DNA of 46,837 nt, taken from an uncultured Thermomicrobia bacterium (GTDB lineage: Bacteria > Chloroflexota > Chloroflexia > Thermomicrobiales > JALYUS01). Where the stretch lies: assembly GCA_937968015.1 (NCBI GenBank), contig CALBSO010000049.1, forward strand, positions 1 to 46,837, in the 5' to 3' direction. The position numbers were made by a program, and so were the translations under genes. A model generated the notes under the pieces. The model saw only the letters and a list, made by a program, of their open reading frames with translations. It did no database searches and had not been told where the DNA came from. Shown in pieces: positions 1 to 7,359 of this stretch (position 1 is the first letter of the stretch; each line of letters begins with the position of its first letter).

Positions 1-748
1 AGGTATAGACGCTCTCGTCCGCCATTACCGGCACCGAGATGTGCGCGCGCACATCGGCAAGCCAGGCGACATCGAGGTCCGGCACCGGTTGTTCGGCGAA
101 ATAGATGTTGAACTCCTCCAACCGCCGGATCGTGCGGATGGCGGTACGGGCCGACCATCCGCCGTTCGCGTCCACGCCGAGCCGCACATCGGGGCCGATC
201 GCCTCCCGTACGGCCCGCACCCGCGCGACATCCTCCTCCGGCTCGATGCCCACCTTCACCTTCATCGCCCGAAACCCCTGCGCCACCGCCCATGCCGCGA
301 TCGCCGCCGCGCGCTCCGGCGCGAGGCCGGAGACGGAGAATTTCGTCGGCACGAACGCGCGCACCGGGCCGCCGAGCAGCCGGTAGACAGGCAGCCCAAC
401 CGATTTGCCGAGCAGGTCCCAGAGCGCGATCTCCAGCCCCGATTTCGTGAAGGGATTGTTCGCGACCCCGGTGCGGATGGTTGCGGTCAGCCGTTCGATT
501 TCCGTCGGATCCTCGCCGATCAGACGGGGCGCGAGGAACTGCCCGATGATATGCGCCGCAGTCACCTGATCCTCGCCACTCCAGCCCGGCGTACAGGAGA
601 CCTCGCCCAACCCGGTCAGCCCCTCGTCCGTGTGCACACGCACGAGCAGGAACGGGGAGACCGTGTGAGCGCCCCGCCCGCCGCGGATCGCGCGCTCAGG
701 ATTGATTGGTATCTGAATCGGAATCGTCTCAATGCGGGTGATCTTCAT
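1..748 (-). CDS. Enolase-superfamily (mandelate racemase/muconate lactonizing) enzyme, partial
   Basis: The gene runs off the left edge, so only the first 249 codons are present. The reading begins MKITRIET and shows the N-terminal capping domain (HTDEGLTGLGE at about 39-49) followed by the start of the TIM barrel. Visible catalytic features are the Lys-X-Lys pair (K163/K165, the second Lys usually being the base), the metal ligands in VDANGG and FAEQP, and a third acid in MADES. These enzymes abstract the proton alpha to a carboxylate (racemisation, dehydration or cycloisomerisation of an acid). The start ATG overlaps the stop of the creatininase gene as ATGA, so the two are translationally coupled. 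It should be the last visible gene of the leftward transcript starting near 3343. Substrate cannot be told from the sequence. Confidence 0.93.
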   Translation of the reverse strand, partial: MKITRIETIPIQIPINPERAIRGGRGAHTVSPFLLVRVHTDEGLTGLGEVSCTPGWSGEDQVTAAHIIGQFLAPRLIGEDPTEIERLTATIRTGVANNPFTKSGLEIALWDLLGKSVGLPVYRLLGGPVRAFVPTKFSVSGLAPERAAAIAAWAVAQGFRAMKVKVGIEPEEDVARVRAVREAIGPDVRLGVDANGGWSARTAIRTIRRLEEFNIYFAEQPVPDLDVAWLADVRAHISVPVMADESVYT

Positions 749-1518
749 ATCGCGGGGCCTCTTGTCGCGTCGTAGAATGCCGTGAACGCATCGCCGACCG
801 CGTGCATGGCCGCCGCGAGATAGGCGCGTCCCCGTTCGGCGGTGGCGCGATCCGGGCTGTCCGAGTAGCCGTCCATCTCTTCCCAGCGGCCGTGGAACTC
901 AGCGCGATACGCCCGGTGGCCCTGCGGGTCGGAGCCGGTGACATTGTCGCGGTGCGGGCGCGGCTCCCGCACGAGGTCCGGCCGCAAGGCGAGGACGAGC
1001 GACGCCTCGAACGCGCCGGCGTGCCCCGGCAGACCGCCTGGCAGATGCGCTTCCTCGGCGACGAGCGCGTCCCAGGCGATGTCCCAGTATGACGCGGCGG
1101 CGATATGCGCCGGGTGCGTGCGTGCGAGATCGCGCGCCACGAGTTGGACCAATTCGTCGTTGCCGCCGTGGCCGTTGACGATGAAGATGCGGCGGAAGCC
1201 ATCGATGATGAGACTCTCCACGAGATCATGCAGCACGCGATAATACGTCTCCGTTCCGAGCGACATCGTTCCTCCGAACGGGAGATGGTGATGTGAAGAG
1301 CCATAAGCAAGTGTCGGTGCGACGACGACCGGCAGCGCATCAGCGACGAGCGCGGCAGCCGCGCGCGCGATCTGTTCGACGGCGTAGCAGTCCGTGCCGA
1401 CAGGCAAGTGCGGGCCATGCTGCTCGGTCGCGCCGACCGGAAAGACCGCCAGGGCATCGGGCGCCAGTTCGCGCAGTTCCGCACGGGTGAACTCCTGAAA
1501 GAGTAGTCGGCGCTCCAT
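745..1518 (-). CDS. Creatininase-family amide hydrolase
   Basis: The 257-aa product has the creatininase (PF02633) layout: EQHG-x-HLPVGTD near the N-terminus, with Glu, His and Asp metal ligands, a central NGHGGN signature, and a later FEASL Glu. The family hydrolyses cyclic or formyl amides, and some members act on cyclic polyol ketones, so the substrate is open. I chose the ATG at 1518 because a GGGG-rich ribosome site lies just before it. An upstream in-frame ATG at 1575 overlaps the stop of the formamidase-like gene as ATGA, but the 19 extra residues would be encoded by an intergenic palindrome. The gene lies in an operon between the formamidase-like gene and the partial enolase-superfamily gene. 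A second and third creatininase lie at 7360 and 21677. Confidence 0.9.
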   Translation of the reverse strand: MERRLLFQEFTRAELRELAPDALAVFPVGATEQHGPHLPVGTDCYAVEQIARAAAALVADALPVVVAPTLAYGSSHHHLPFGGTMSLGTETYYRVLHDLVESLIIDGFRRIFIVNGHGGNDELVQLVARDLARTHPAHIAAASYWDIAWDALVAEEAHLPGGLPGHAGAFEASLVLALRPDLVREPRPHRDNVTGSDPQGHRAYRAEFHGRWEEMDGYSDSPDRATAERGRAYLAAAMHAVGDAFTAFYDATRGPAI

Positions 1519-1538
1519 CAATATACCCCTCCCCTGCC

Positions 1539-1557
1539 CCTCCCCGCGTCGGGGAGG
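1539..1557. repeat. Palindromic repeat, family A (CCTCCCCG hairpin)
   Basis: CCTCCCCG and CGGGGAGG pair over 8 bp around a CGT loop, followed on the minus strand by a GGGGCAGGGGAGGGG tail. The tail is the same as in the family-A copies near 5613, 42846 and 44368. It lies in the gap between the formamidase-like gene and the creatininase and supplies the purine-rich ribosome site of the latter. Confidence 0.7.
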
Positions 1558-1571
1558 CAAGAATTCCTCCC

Positions 1572-3203
1572 TCATCGCTCGGAAAGGAACCGCGTAATGA
1601 CATTCGCGGTGACGCGCGAGATATGTGCGTCCACGAGCAATGAAGAGGGATAGGTAATCGAGCCGACGGAGAAGATCGCCCCGCCGCTCTCCGGGACTTC
1701 ATAGTAGACCATCTCTGAACCGCCGTTATCCGGGTTCGTTCCCTTCGCGAGCAGCACGGTATTCGGCGGGGTGGAGGCGCTCATCTTATCCGTCTCATGG
1801 CCGGACGCGCCGCCGTGACAGCGCTCATGCTGGCTCTCCGTGCCGAAGAGATCGCCGTCTCGCAGGCCCGTCCCGGCGAAGATCCAGTGATCTGCCTTTC
1901 CTAGTTGATAGGGTGCGGCGGTCATGATCCCCGTGTGGGTTGTCACAACGCCGAGAAGATTCGCCTCGCTCTCCACCGTGCGGTGGAAACGGCTGTCGAG
2001 GTAGTCGGCGGGGTTGTTCGGGTTCACCATCCCCAACTCGCCGCCGCCGCTCGCCAGATGCGTTTTGAAACGCATCGTCGCGTCATCGAGGAATTCGATC
2101 TCGCAATTAAGCCCGTTGCCGCCGAGATACATCAGTTTCCCGCCCCGCTTGTACACCCATTCCTTCACCTGCTCGTACATCGCGCGGGACCAGTACTCCG
2201 GATGCGTGCTAATGATGAGGATGCGGTAGGCATCAAGATTCAAGAGACCCGTGTGCAATTGGTGATCCGCGTAGAGATCGTAGGTGAATCCCTCGCGTTC
2301 CAACCAGCCGAGCAGCCGCCATTCCGCCGGGGCAAGGTGATTGGGTTGCCGCCCGGCGATCATGTCCGTGACCTCCGTCCCCTCCGGCACGATGTTGAAT
2401 GGTTCGGGGCGCTCCAGCGAGAGCGGTGCATAGGCATCGTCCGGGAAACTCCACTCGCGAAAGGCGCTCTCTGTCCGGTAGCGCAGCATATCCTGCCGCC
2501 CATTGACAATCGGCGCAGCGGGGAGCCGGGTGCTGTTGATGTAGTTGCTGCGCCCGCCGAAGTTGTTGTAGGCGTTCCAGGTGTTCGTCGAGGCGAGCAC
2601 GGCGATCGGCGCCTGTGGCGACGCGGGGGCGACGACCCAGGGGAAGGAGAAGAACGCACCGGACTCGGTTTTCGCGTGGAAGTAGTAGAGGCCGGAGCGT
2701 TCCGGCGCGGCGGCGAACTGCGTGAGGTCGGGATTGCCGTAGCCGATTTTGTTCCACCCCACGCCCGTCTGCGTATAATCGCCGTCCGGGGTGATCTGCA
2801 TCACCGCGCGCGGGCAATGCTCGTCGTACCATCCGAGCAGACGAACGAACTCCTTGCGTTCACCGTAACGCCAGAGGCTCAATTGGTATGACTCCACGGA
2901 GTGGACACGAAACTCCGTCCGCTCGCCCGCGCGGGACCATTTCGGCCAGGCATAGCCATAGAGTTGATCGGAGAGGAGCCGGAACTGGTACGGTTTCCCG
3001 GCCACAACCTCACAACGGACACTCTTGTTGCCGAAACCCGGCTTGACGAGTGTCACCCGATACGCTCCCGGCGTGATCTCTGCGAAGAGTTCCCCACGCG
3101 GCGTTGAACGAACGACCGCGACCATTTCCTCATCGCGCTCGAACTCTACCAGCGCGTCCGCCAGCGCGACGTAGCGTTCGTCGCTCACATACCCAACGAG
3201 CAT
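1572..3203 (-). CDS. N,N-dimethylformamidase beta-subunit-like protein
   Basis: The 543-aa product begins with a beta-rich carboxypeptidase-regulatory-like segment (about 1-90, including TPGAYRVTLVKPGF). It continues into a large domain of the dimethylformamidase large-subunit type: WNAYNNFGGRSNY, then THPEYWS (Tyr337) and GGKLMYLGGNG. The characterised enzyme uses an iron bound by two Tyr and one Glu; the Glu-Tyr of THPEYW is a candidate here, but I cannot assign all ligands. It has no visible signal peptide. No gene for the small subunit lies nearby. The start at 3203 is preferred over ATGs at 3239 and 3218 because GGAGGAGAT sits 8 nt before it. It is first in a leftward operon with the creatininase, and its promoter carries the 19-bp operator. 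A role in amide hydrolysis is likely; the substrate is inferred only. Confidence 0.82.
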   Translation of the reverse strand: MLVGYVSDERYVALADALVEFERDEEMVAVVRSTPRGELFAEITPGAYRVTLVKPGFGNKSVRCEVVAGKPYQFRLLSDQLYGYAWPKWSRAGERTEFRVHSVESYQLSLWRYGERKEFVRLLGWYDEHCPRAVMQITPDGDYTQTGVGWNKIGYGNPDLTQFAAAPERSGLYYFHAKTESGAFFSFPWVVAPASPQAPIAVLASTNTWNAYNNFGGRSNYINSTRLPAAPIVNGRQDMLRYRTESAFREWSFPDDAYAPLSLERPEPFNIVPEGTEVTDMIAGRQPNHLAPAEWRLLGWLEREGFTYDLYADHQLHTGLLNLDAYRILIISTHPEYWSRAMYEQVKEWVYKRGGKLMYLGGNGLNCEIEFLDDATMRFKTHLASGGGELGMVNPNNPADYLDSRFHRTVESEANLLGVVTTHTGIMTAAPYQLGKADHWIFAGTGLRDGDLFGTESQHERCHGGASGHETDKMSASTPPNTVLLAKGTNPDNGGSEMVYYEVPESGGAIFSVGSITYPSSLLVDAHISRVTANVITRFLSER

Positions 3204-3328
3204 ACCGATCTCCTCCATGGAGCAGAAATGATGAGTCACGAGGAACGGGTGGGGACATACGCAGTTCGTCAGAGAAATCTGGTGGACGGATGCCCCGCGG
3301 CAACCCGCTCATGACCGAACATGCGCGT

Positions 3329-3357
3329 AATAACATGAAACTACGTTCCATGTTATT
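3329..3357 (-). promoter_or_regulatory. Operator dyad O1 (candidate IclR site)
   Basis: A 29-bp inverted repeat with 13-bp arms (AATAACATGAAAC / GTTCCATGTTATT, one mismatch) and a 3-bp centre. Its inner 19 bp (3334-3352) read CATGAAACTACGTTCCATG on the plus strand. The element overlaps the -10 box of the formamidase-like gene promoter. The inner 19 bp match sites at 4631-4649 and 4746-4764, which sit at equivalent places in two other promoters. Confidence 0.75.
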
Positions 3358-3378
3358 GAGAGCGGTGCGACTTGTCAA
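3350..3378 (-). promoter_or_regulatory. Sigma70-type promoter of the formamidase-creatininase operon
   Basis: On the minus strand, TTGACA (3378-3373), a 17-bp spacer and TAACAT (3355-3350). The start point would be near 3343, giving a leader of about 140 nt before the ATG at 3203. The -10 box overlaps operator O1. Confidence 0.75.
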
Positions 3379-3410
3379 GCATCTCATACGTAACGAGAAC
3401 GATCGGCCAT

Positions 3411-3431
3411 TCGTTACTCACTACTCGTTAC
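3411..3431. repeat. Three 7-bp tandem repeats (GTAACGA type)
   Basis: Three adjacent heptamers (TCGTTAC, TCACTAC, TCGTTAC on the plus strand). They cover the stop codon and last residues (VTSSE) of the enolase-superfamily gene that ends at 3414. Related arrays lie at 5553, 6355 and 13241. Confidence 0.7.
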
Positions 3432-4529
3432 TTTGTACTGTTGCACCGCCTCCAGATCGAGTTCGACGCCCAGCCCCGGCCCCTGTGGCACGAGGACATG
3501 CCCCTCCGCGAACCGGAGTGGCTCCGTGATGCAGTCGTCCACGCGCAGGGTTTCACCGCAAATGTCGCTCGTCAGCGTCATCGTCTTGCAGGCGGCGCAG
3601 ATGTGTGCATACGCCGCTTCCGAAATGCCGAGGCCGACGCCCGATCCGTGCCACGTCGGGATGCCTGCCGCTTCTGCCATCCCCGCCAGTTTGTAGACAT
3701 TGACAAGTGGGCCGCCGAGATTCAGCCAGTCGCATGCCTCCCGCTTCACCGCCTCGAAAACGTCCGCCGGGTTGGCGAGATGGAGGGCGATCGGGATGGC
3801 GAGTTTCTGGCGCGCCAGCACATACCAATCGAGATTCTTCTGATTGTACGGGCTTTCGAAGCACTCGACGTTGTGCAGGCCGTGCTCACGCATCCGCTCC
3901 ACCAATGCAAAGAGGCGGAACGGCTGATGGAACCGCTGATTCGGGTCAATGTTGACGCGCAGTTGATCGCCGACCGCCTCCCGGATCGCTTCCAGCCGCT
4001 CGATCAGCGGGTCATCCGCCGTCGCCTTCATTTTCAGGACGCGATAGCCCTGCGCGACCGCTTGCTTCGCCGTCTCCGCCGCGTCCTCCGGTGTCATCCG
4101 CCCCGAGCAGCGGGAGACGGCGACACGGTCGCGATAGGCGCCGCCGAAAAAGCGGTAGACCGGGACATTGAGCGCCTTGCCCATCAGATCGTAGAGCGCC
4201 ATTTCGTAGCCTTCGTAGACGGACGGATTGGCGAACCACATCGTTTCGAGCGGCAGTTCCTGCATATTGAACGACCAGAGATCGCGCCCCTCGAAGAAGC
4301 CCGCTACCTGCCGCACGGCGTGCTGCGTGATCCCCTTCGGCACTTCGCCGAGGCCGATCAGCCCCTCATCCGTATGCAGCCGGATCAGGACAATCGGGAA
4401 GTCCGGCCAGTGGAGGCGCACCCATGTGCCGCCGTAGACGTACCCTTCCGGGTTGAAGTGCGGGCTGTGCCACGCGCCTTCGTGCAGTGGGACGATGACC
4501 GAGAATGTCTCGACGCGGGTAATTTTCAT
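3414..4529 (-). CDS. Enolase-superfamily (mandelate racemase/muconate lactonizing) enzyme
   Basis: The 371-aa full-length product has the N-terminal cap (HTDEGLIGLGE) and the barrel with Lys-X-Lys at K166/K168 (LKMKA). Asp of NIDPNQRF and Glu of ECFESP are the first two metal ligands. The place where the third acidic ligand is expected reads IALHLANP, so it appears to be His or absent, which is unusual. A late WHGSGVGLGISEAAYAH follows. The family acts on carboxylate-containing acids (dehydration, racemisation or cycloisomerisation). The start at 4529 (MKITRVET) parallels its paralogue at 748 and has GGAG 10 nt upstream; an ATG three codons earlier has no spacing for a ribosome site. It has its own promoter at 4652-4680 with operator O3, divergent from the IclR gene. 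Confidence 0.93.
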   Translation of the reverse strand: MKITRVETFSVIVPLHEGAWHSPHFNPEGYVYGGTWVRLHWPDFPIVLIRLHTDEGLIGLGEVPKGITQHAVRQVAGFFEGRDLWSFNMQELPLETMWFANPSVYEGYEMALYDLMGKALNVPVYRFFGGAYRDRVAVSRCSGRMTPEDAAETAKQAVAQGYRVLKMKATADDPLIERLEAIREAVGDQLRVNIDPNQRFHQPFRLFALVERMREHGLHNVECFESPYNQKNLDWYVLARQKLAIPIALHLANPADVFEAVKREACDWLNLGGPLVNVYKLAGMAEAAGIPTWHGSGVGLGISEAAYAHICAACKTMTLTSDICGETLRVDDCITEPLRFAEGHVLVPQGPGLGVELDLEAVQQYKVTSSE

Positions 4530-4630
4530 ACGAGCCATGCTCCGGTGGGCTAAGGGATTCCTCGATCGCGGTAGATAGTAGGCCGCACGCGGCGGTCGGC
4601 GTTCCCGGCGGCATATCGCCCATGCACAGT

Positions 4631-4649
4631 CGCGAAACAGGGTTCCACG
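4631..4649 (-). promoter_or_regulatory. Operator O3 (candidate IclR site)
   Basis: The plus strand reads CGCGAAACAGGGTTCCACG, sharing GAAAC-N3-GTTCCA with O1. It begins 2 bp downstream of the -10 box of the leftward promoter, covering the expected start point. Confidence 0.65.
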
Positions 4650-4651
4650 TC

Positions 4652-4680
4652 ACTATAGGAAACACAATCATCACTGTCAA
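4652..4680 (-). promoter_or_regulatory. Sigma70-type promoter of the 4529 enolase-superfamily gene
   Basis: On the minus strand, TTGACA (4680-4675), 17 bp, TATAGT (4657-4652). This near-consensus promoter is divergent from the IclR promoter, with 40 bp between the two -35 boxes. The leader would be about 115 nt. Confidence 0.8.
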
Positions 4681-4707
4681 GGAGCGAATGCACGATGCTG
4701 CCGCTCC
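4681..4707. promoter_or_regulatory. Inverted repeat between divergent -35 boxes
   Basis: GGAGCG and CGCTCC are separated by 15 bp (two helical turns centre to centre) and lie exactly between the two divergent promoters. It could be a further protein-binding site, but its sequence differs from the 19-bp operator. This is suggestive only. Confidence 0.3.
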
Positions 4708-4720
4708 CTGACGATACTTC

Positions 4721-4748
4721 TTGACAAGGGCGCGAAAGGCCATAAGAT
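4721..4748 (+). promoter_or_regulatory. Sigma70-type promoter of the IclR gene
   Basis: TTGACA (4721-4726), 16 bp, TAAGAT (4743-4748). The start point is expected near 4755 and the leader would be about 38 nt to the ATG at 4793. Confidence 0.75.
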
Positions 4749-4764
4749 GGAAAACAGTTTCACG
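4746..4764 (+). promoter_or_regulatory. Operator O2 (candidate IclR autoregulatory site)
   Basis: The plus strand reads GATGGAAAACAGTTTCACG; its complement CGTGAAACTGTTTTCCATC aligns with O1 and O3. It overlaps the last 3 bp of the -10 box, the same register as O1. This suggests the regulator represses its own gene. Confidence 0.65.
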
Positions 4765-4792
4765 ATTGGTCAATCTCCGAAAGGTGTGCGCA

Positions 4793-5587
4793 ATGAGTGG
4801 CGACTATCAAGTGCGTGCATTGGCGCGCGGCCTCGCGATCCTCACCTCCTTCACACTCACCCATCCTGAGCAATCGCTGACCGCGATCAGCACGCGGCTT
4901 GGCCTGGCGAAGGGGACGGCCGTGCGGCTCCTGACGGTGCTGGAGGAGCACGGGTTCGTGGAGCGTGCGGCCTCCGAACGGTATCGCCTCGGTGTGCGCC
5001 TCTTTGAACTTGGCAGCATCTACGAGCAGACCTTTTCAATTGAGCAGGCCGCCCGCCCGGCGCTGGAATTGCTCGCGCGGGAGTGCCAGCAGACGGCCAA
5101 TCTCGGCATCCTCAATCAGGGGCAGGTCGTCCATATAGCGGTCGTACCGCCGCAGCGCCCGATCCATTTCGCGGGGCAACTCGGAGCGCGCGAACTCGTC
5201 CATTGCACAGGGCTGGGCAAGGCGCTGATTGCCGACCTCGCACCGGAGGCGGTCGCGGCGATCGTCGCGGAGCACGGCCTGCCGAGCCGCACGCCCAAAA
5301 CGATCACGACGGTGGACGCGCTGCATGACCGGCTCGCGGTCGTCCGCGAGCACGGATACGCCACCGACGATGAGGAATCCTTCTCCGGTCTCACCTGTGT
5401 CGCCGCGCCGATCCGCGACGCGACGGGTACGACCGTCGCCGCGCTCAGTGTCTCCGGTACGACAGCCGAGTTCGAGACGACCGACTACGCGCCCGCCGTC
5501 CTCGCCGCCGCTTCCACTGTCTCGCATCGTCTGGGGTACGGCGTCCGCGCGGGCAACGAGCAACGAGCAACGAGCAATGAGCAATGA
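4793..5587 (+). CDS. IclR-family transcriptional regulator
   Basis: The 264-aa protein has an N-terminal winged helix-turn-helix (about 6-65: ALARGLAILTSF, LTAISTRLGLAKGTAVRLLTVLEEHGFVER). A C-terminal effector-binding domain of the IclR type follows (HCTGLGKALIA, then YATDDEESFSGLTCVAAPI). The ATG at 4793 is chosen because the fold begins there and AAAGGT lies 7 nt upstream; 24 codons further upstream are in frame but overlap the promoter. It likely controls the divergent and downstream genes through operators O1-O3, and itself through O2. The last 11 residues are encoded by a tandem 7-bp repeat, so the C-terminal tail is probably not part of the fold. Confidence 0.95.
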   Translation: MSGDYQVRALARGLAILTSFTLTHPEQSLTAISTRLGLAKGTAVRLLTVLEEHGFVERAASERYRLGVRLFELGSIYEQTFSIEQAARPALELLARECQQTANLGILNQGQVVHIAVVPPQRPIHFAGQLGARELVHCTGLGKALIADLAPEAVAAIVAEHGLPSRTPKTITTVDALHDRLAVVREHGYATDDEESFSGLTCVAAPIRDATGTTVAALSVSGTTAEFETTDYAPAVLAAASTVSHRLGYGVRAGNEQRATSNEQ

Positions 5588-5594
5588 GCAATGA
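5553..5594. repeat. Six 7-bp tandem repeats (GCAACGA x3, GCAATGA x3)
   Basis: Six adjacent heptamers, three of each variant. They span the 3' end and stop codon of the IclR gene and encode its tail (repeating Asn-Glu-Gln type residues). Confidence 0.9.
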
Positions 5595-5612
5595 GGGTTG
5601 AGGCATTATTCT

Positions 5613-5670
5613 CCCCTCTCCATCGCCCTCGCGTTCGACCCATCACGGGCCGTGCGGCGATGGAGAGGGG
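5613..5670. repeat. Palindromic repeat, family A
   Basis: Perfect 15-bp arms CCCCTCTCCATCGCC (5613-5627) and GGCGATGGAGAGGGG (5656-5670) around a 28-nt loop. The tail GGGGGTGAGG provides the ribosome site of the next gene. It could also weaken read-through from the IclR gene. Confidence 0.85.
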
Positions 5671-5683
5671 TCGGGGGTGAGGA

Positions 5684-6352
5684 ATGATGGACGCGCAGCA
5701 CGATCGGGAACTCTTCGACTTCATGCAGCGCGAACTCTATGTATCGGTTGTCTCGGATATCCTCGATAGCCTCGGCTACCGCGACCAGGCGATGGACGCG
5801 ACGATTCGCCCGATCTACAAGGAGGCGATTGTCGTTGGCCGGGCGCACACCGTGCTCTCCACCGATGTCTACCAAATGCCGACGGACCCGTACAGCGCCG
5901 AGATCGCGGCGATTGACAGCCTCCGACCAAACGATGTGCTCGTCGCGGCGACCAACCACTCGACGCGCACCTGTTTCTGGGGCGAGCTGCTCTCGACCAC
6001 CGCGCGGGCACGCGGCGCGCGCGGCGCGATCATTGACGGCCATGTGCGAGATGTTCGCCGCATCGAGCAGATGCAGTTCCCGGTCTTTGCCACGGGTTTC
6101 CGCCCGATTGACTCGGCCGGGCGCGGTTTGGTCGTCGCACATGGAACGCCGATTGTCTGCGGCGGCGTGATCGTCCATCCCGGTGACATTGTCTTTGGCG
6201 ACAGCGACGGCCTCGTCGTCATTCCGCAAGCGGTGGAGAATGAGACAATCGAGCGTGCGAAAGTGAAAGTGGCAGGTGAGAGCCGCGCCCGCGAAGACCT
6301 TGAACGGGGCGATCTTCTGCGCGATGTCTATGATCGGTATGGCGTGCTTTAG
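5684..6352 (+). CDS. RraA-like / 4-hydroxy-4-methyl-2-oxoglutarate aldolase-fold protein
   Basis: The 222-aa protein matches the RraA / demethylmenaquinone-methyltransferase-like superfamily (PF03737). It has the metal-site core WGELL...GARGAIIDGHVRD (about 101-126) and the later GGVIVHPGDIVFGDSDGLVVIP. Catabolic members cleave 2-oxo-acids by retro-aldol chemistry or decarboxylate oxaloacetate, with Mg bound at the Asp of the Arg-Asp motif; others bind RNase E. In this catabolic context an aldolase or lyase role is more likely. The start is ambiguous between ATGs at 5684 and 5687, and the second is better spaced from GAGG. It lies 96 bp after the IclR gene with a family-A palindrome between. 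Confidence 0.88.
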   Translation: MMDAQHDRELFDFMQRELYVSVVSDILDSLGYRDQAMDATIRPIYKEAIVVGRAHTVLSTDVYQMPTDPYSAEIAAIDSLRPNDVLVAATNHSTRTCFWGELLSTTARARGARGAIIDGHVRDVRRIEQMQFPVFATGFRPIDSAGRGLVVAHGTPIVCGGVIVHPGDIVFGDSDGLVVIPQAVENETIERAKVKVAGESRAREDLERGDLLRDVYDRYGVL

Positions 6353-6354
6353 GG

Positions 6355-6405
6355 AGTAGCGAGTAACGAGTAACGTGAGGGGATCCTAGGCACCCACTCG
6401 CTACT
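6355..6405. repeat. 7-bp tandem repeat with distal inverted copy
   Basis: Three heptamers (AGTAGCG, AGTAACG, AGTAACG at 6355-6375) just after the RraA-like stop. The 10-bp AGTAGCGAGT at 6355-6364 is repeated in inverted form at 6396-6405 (ACTCGCTACT), so the gap could fold as a hairpin. Confidence 0.7.
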
Positions 6406-6416
6406 GGAGGAAACCG

Positions 6417-7298
6417 ATGATCGTTGATGTCCATACCCACACGCCGCGCTACCGGGATCGCGTGCCCGAAGCGGCAGCGGGGCAGGTTAATACGAAGTGG
6501 AGTACCGGCAAGGCGATTCAGATGGCCTACACATGGGACGAGTTCAACGCGGCGCTTGCGCCGGTGGATCGCGCCATCGTCTTCAACATTGCCGCCGACC
6601 CGCGCAATCTCTATGAGATTGATGAGCCGTACCTCGTGCCCGTCCCTGCCGTAAACGACGAGACGGCGGCGTTCATCAATGCGTACCCGGAGAAATACAT
6701 CGGGTTTGTTACCGTTCATCCGCATGACCCGCGCGCCATCGAGGAGATCGAGCGTGGGACGCAGGATTTGGGACTCAAGGGCATCAAACTCGGCCTGAAT
6801 TATCAGAACACCGATCCGCTCGGCCCGGAGGCGTTCCATATCTATGACTACGCGCAGGCGCACCGGCTGCCAATCCTCGTCCATACCGGCACATCGCCCG
6901 TGCGCTTCGCGGACGTTGACTACGCCCATCCTCGCCATCTGGACCGCGTCGCGATGACGTTTCCGGACCTGACGGTGATCATGGCGCATATCGGCCATCC
7001 GTGGCAGGCCGACTGCATCGCCGTGATCCGCAAGCATCCGCATATCTGGGCGGATGTCTCCGGTTCGGTGCTGCGCATGTGGGGTCATTACAACGCGATG
7101 CGGATGGCGACCGAGTGGGGGGTGCTGGACAAACTCCTTTTCGGCTCCGACTTCCCCGCCTCGACGCCACTGGAGACAATGGAGCGCCTGCGCGATGTGA
7201 ACGGTGTCATCCGTGGCACGGCCCTGCCGCCTGTGCCCGAAGGCGAAATTGAAGAGATCATCCATCGGGACAGCCTCGCGCTTCTCGGGCTGGCATAG
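6417..7298 (+). CDS. Metal-dependent amidohydrolase (COG2159 type)
   Basis: The 293-aa TIM-barrel protein shows VDVHTHT at the start (first metal-binding His pair), GIKLGLNY in mid-barrel, LVHTGTSP, AHIGHPW and FGSDFP (catalytic Asp) near the C-terminus. These are the marks of the amidohydrolase_2 family, which includes ring-cleaving hydrolases and non-oxidative decarboxylases such as ACMS and gamma-resorcylate decarboxylases. A TGGAGG ribosome site lies 7 nt before the ATG. It is the second gene of the rightward set after the IclR gene. The reaction may be C-N or C-C cleavage; the sequence does not decide. Confidence 0.92.
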   Translation: MIVDVHTHTPRYRDRVPEAAAGQVNTKWSTGKAIQMAYTWDEFNAALAPVDRAIVFNIAADPRNLYEIDEPYLVPVPAVNDETAAFINAYPEKYIGFVTVHPHDPRAIEEIERGTQDLGLKGIKLGLNYQNTDPLGPEAFHIYDYAQAHRLPILVHTGTSPVRFADVDYAHPRHLDRVAMTFPDLTVIMAHIGHPWQADCIAVIRKHPHIWADVSGSVLRMWGHYNAMRMATEWGVLDKLLFGSDFPASTPLETMERLRDVNGVIRGTALPPVPEGEIEEIIHRDSLALLGLA

Positions 7299-7359
7299 GA
7301 TCGTCATGTGGGAACGTGGCGGAAACAAACCGACTGCCCATTGGAAAGGAAGTGTGCCG

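Noticed and set aside
5553..5594. Tandem repeats considered as a CRISPR array
   Set aside because: The units are 7 bp and directly adjacent with no spacers, and no cas genes are present.
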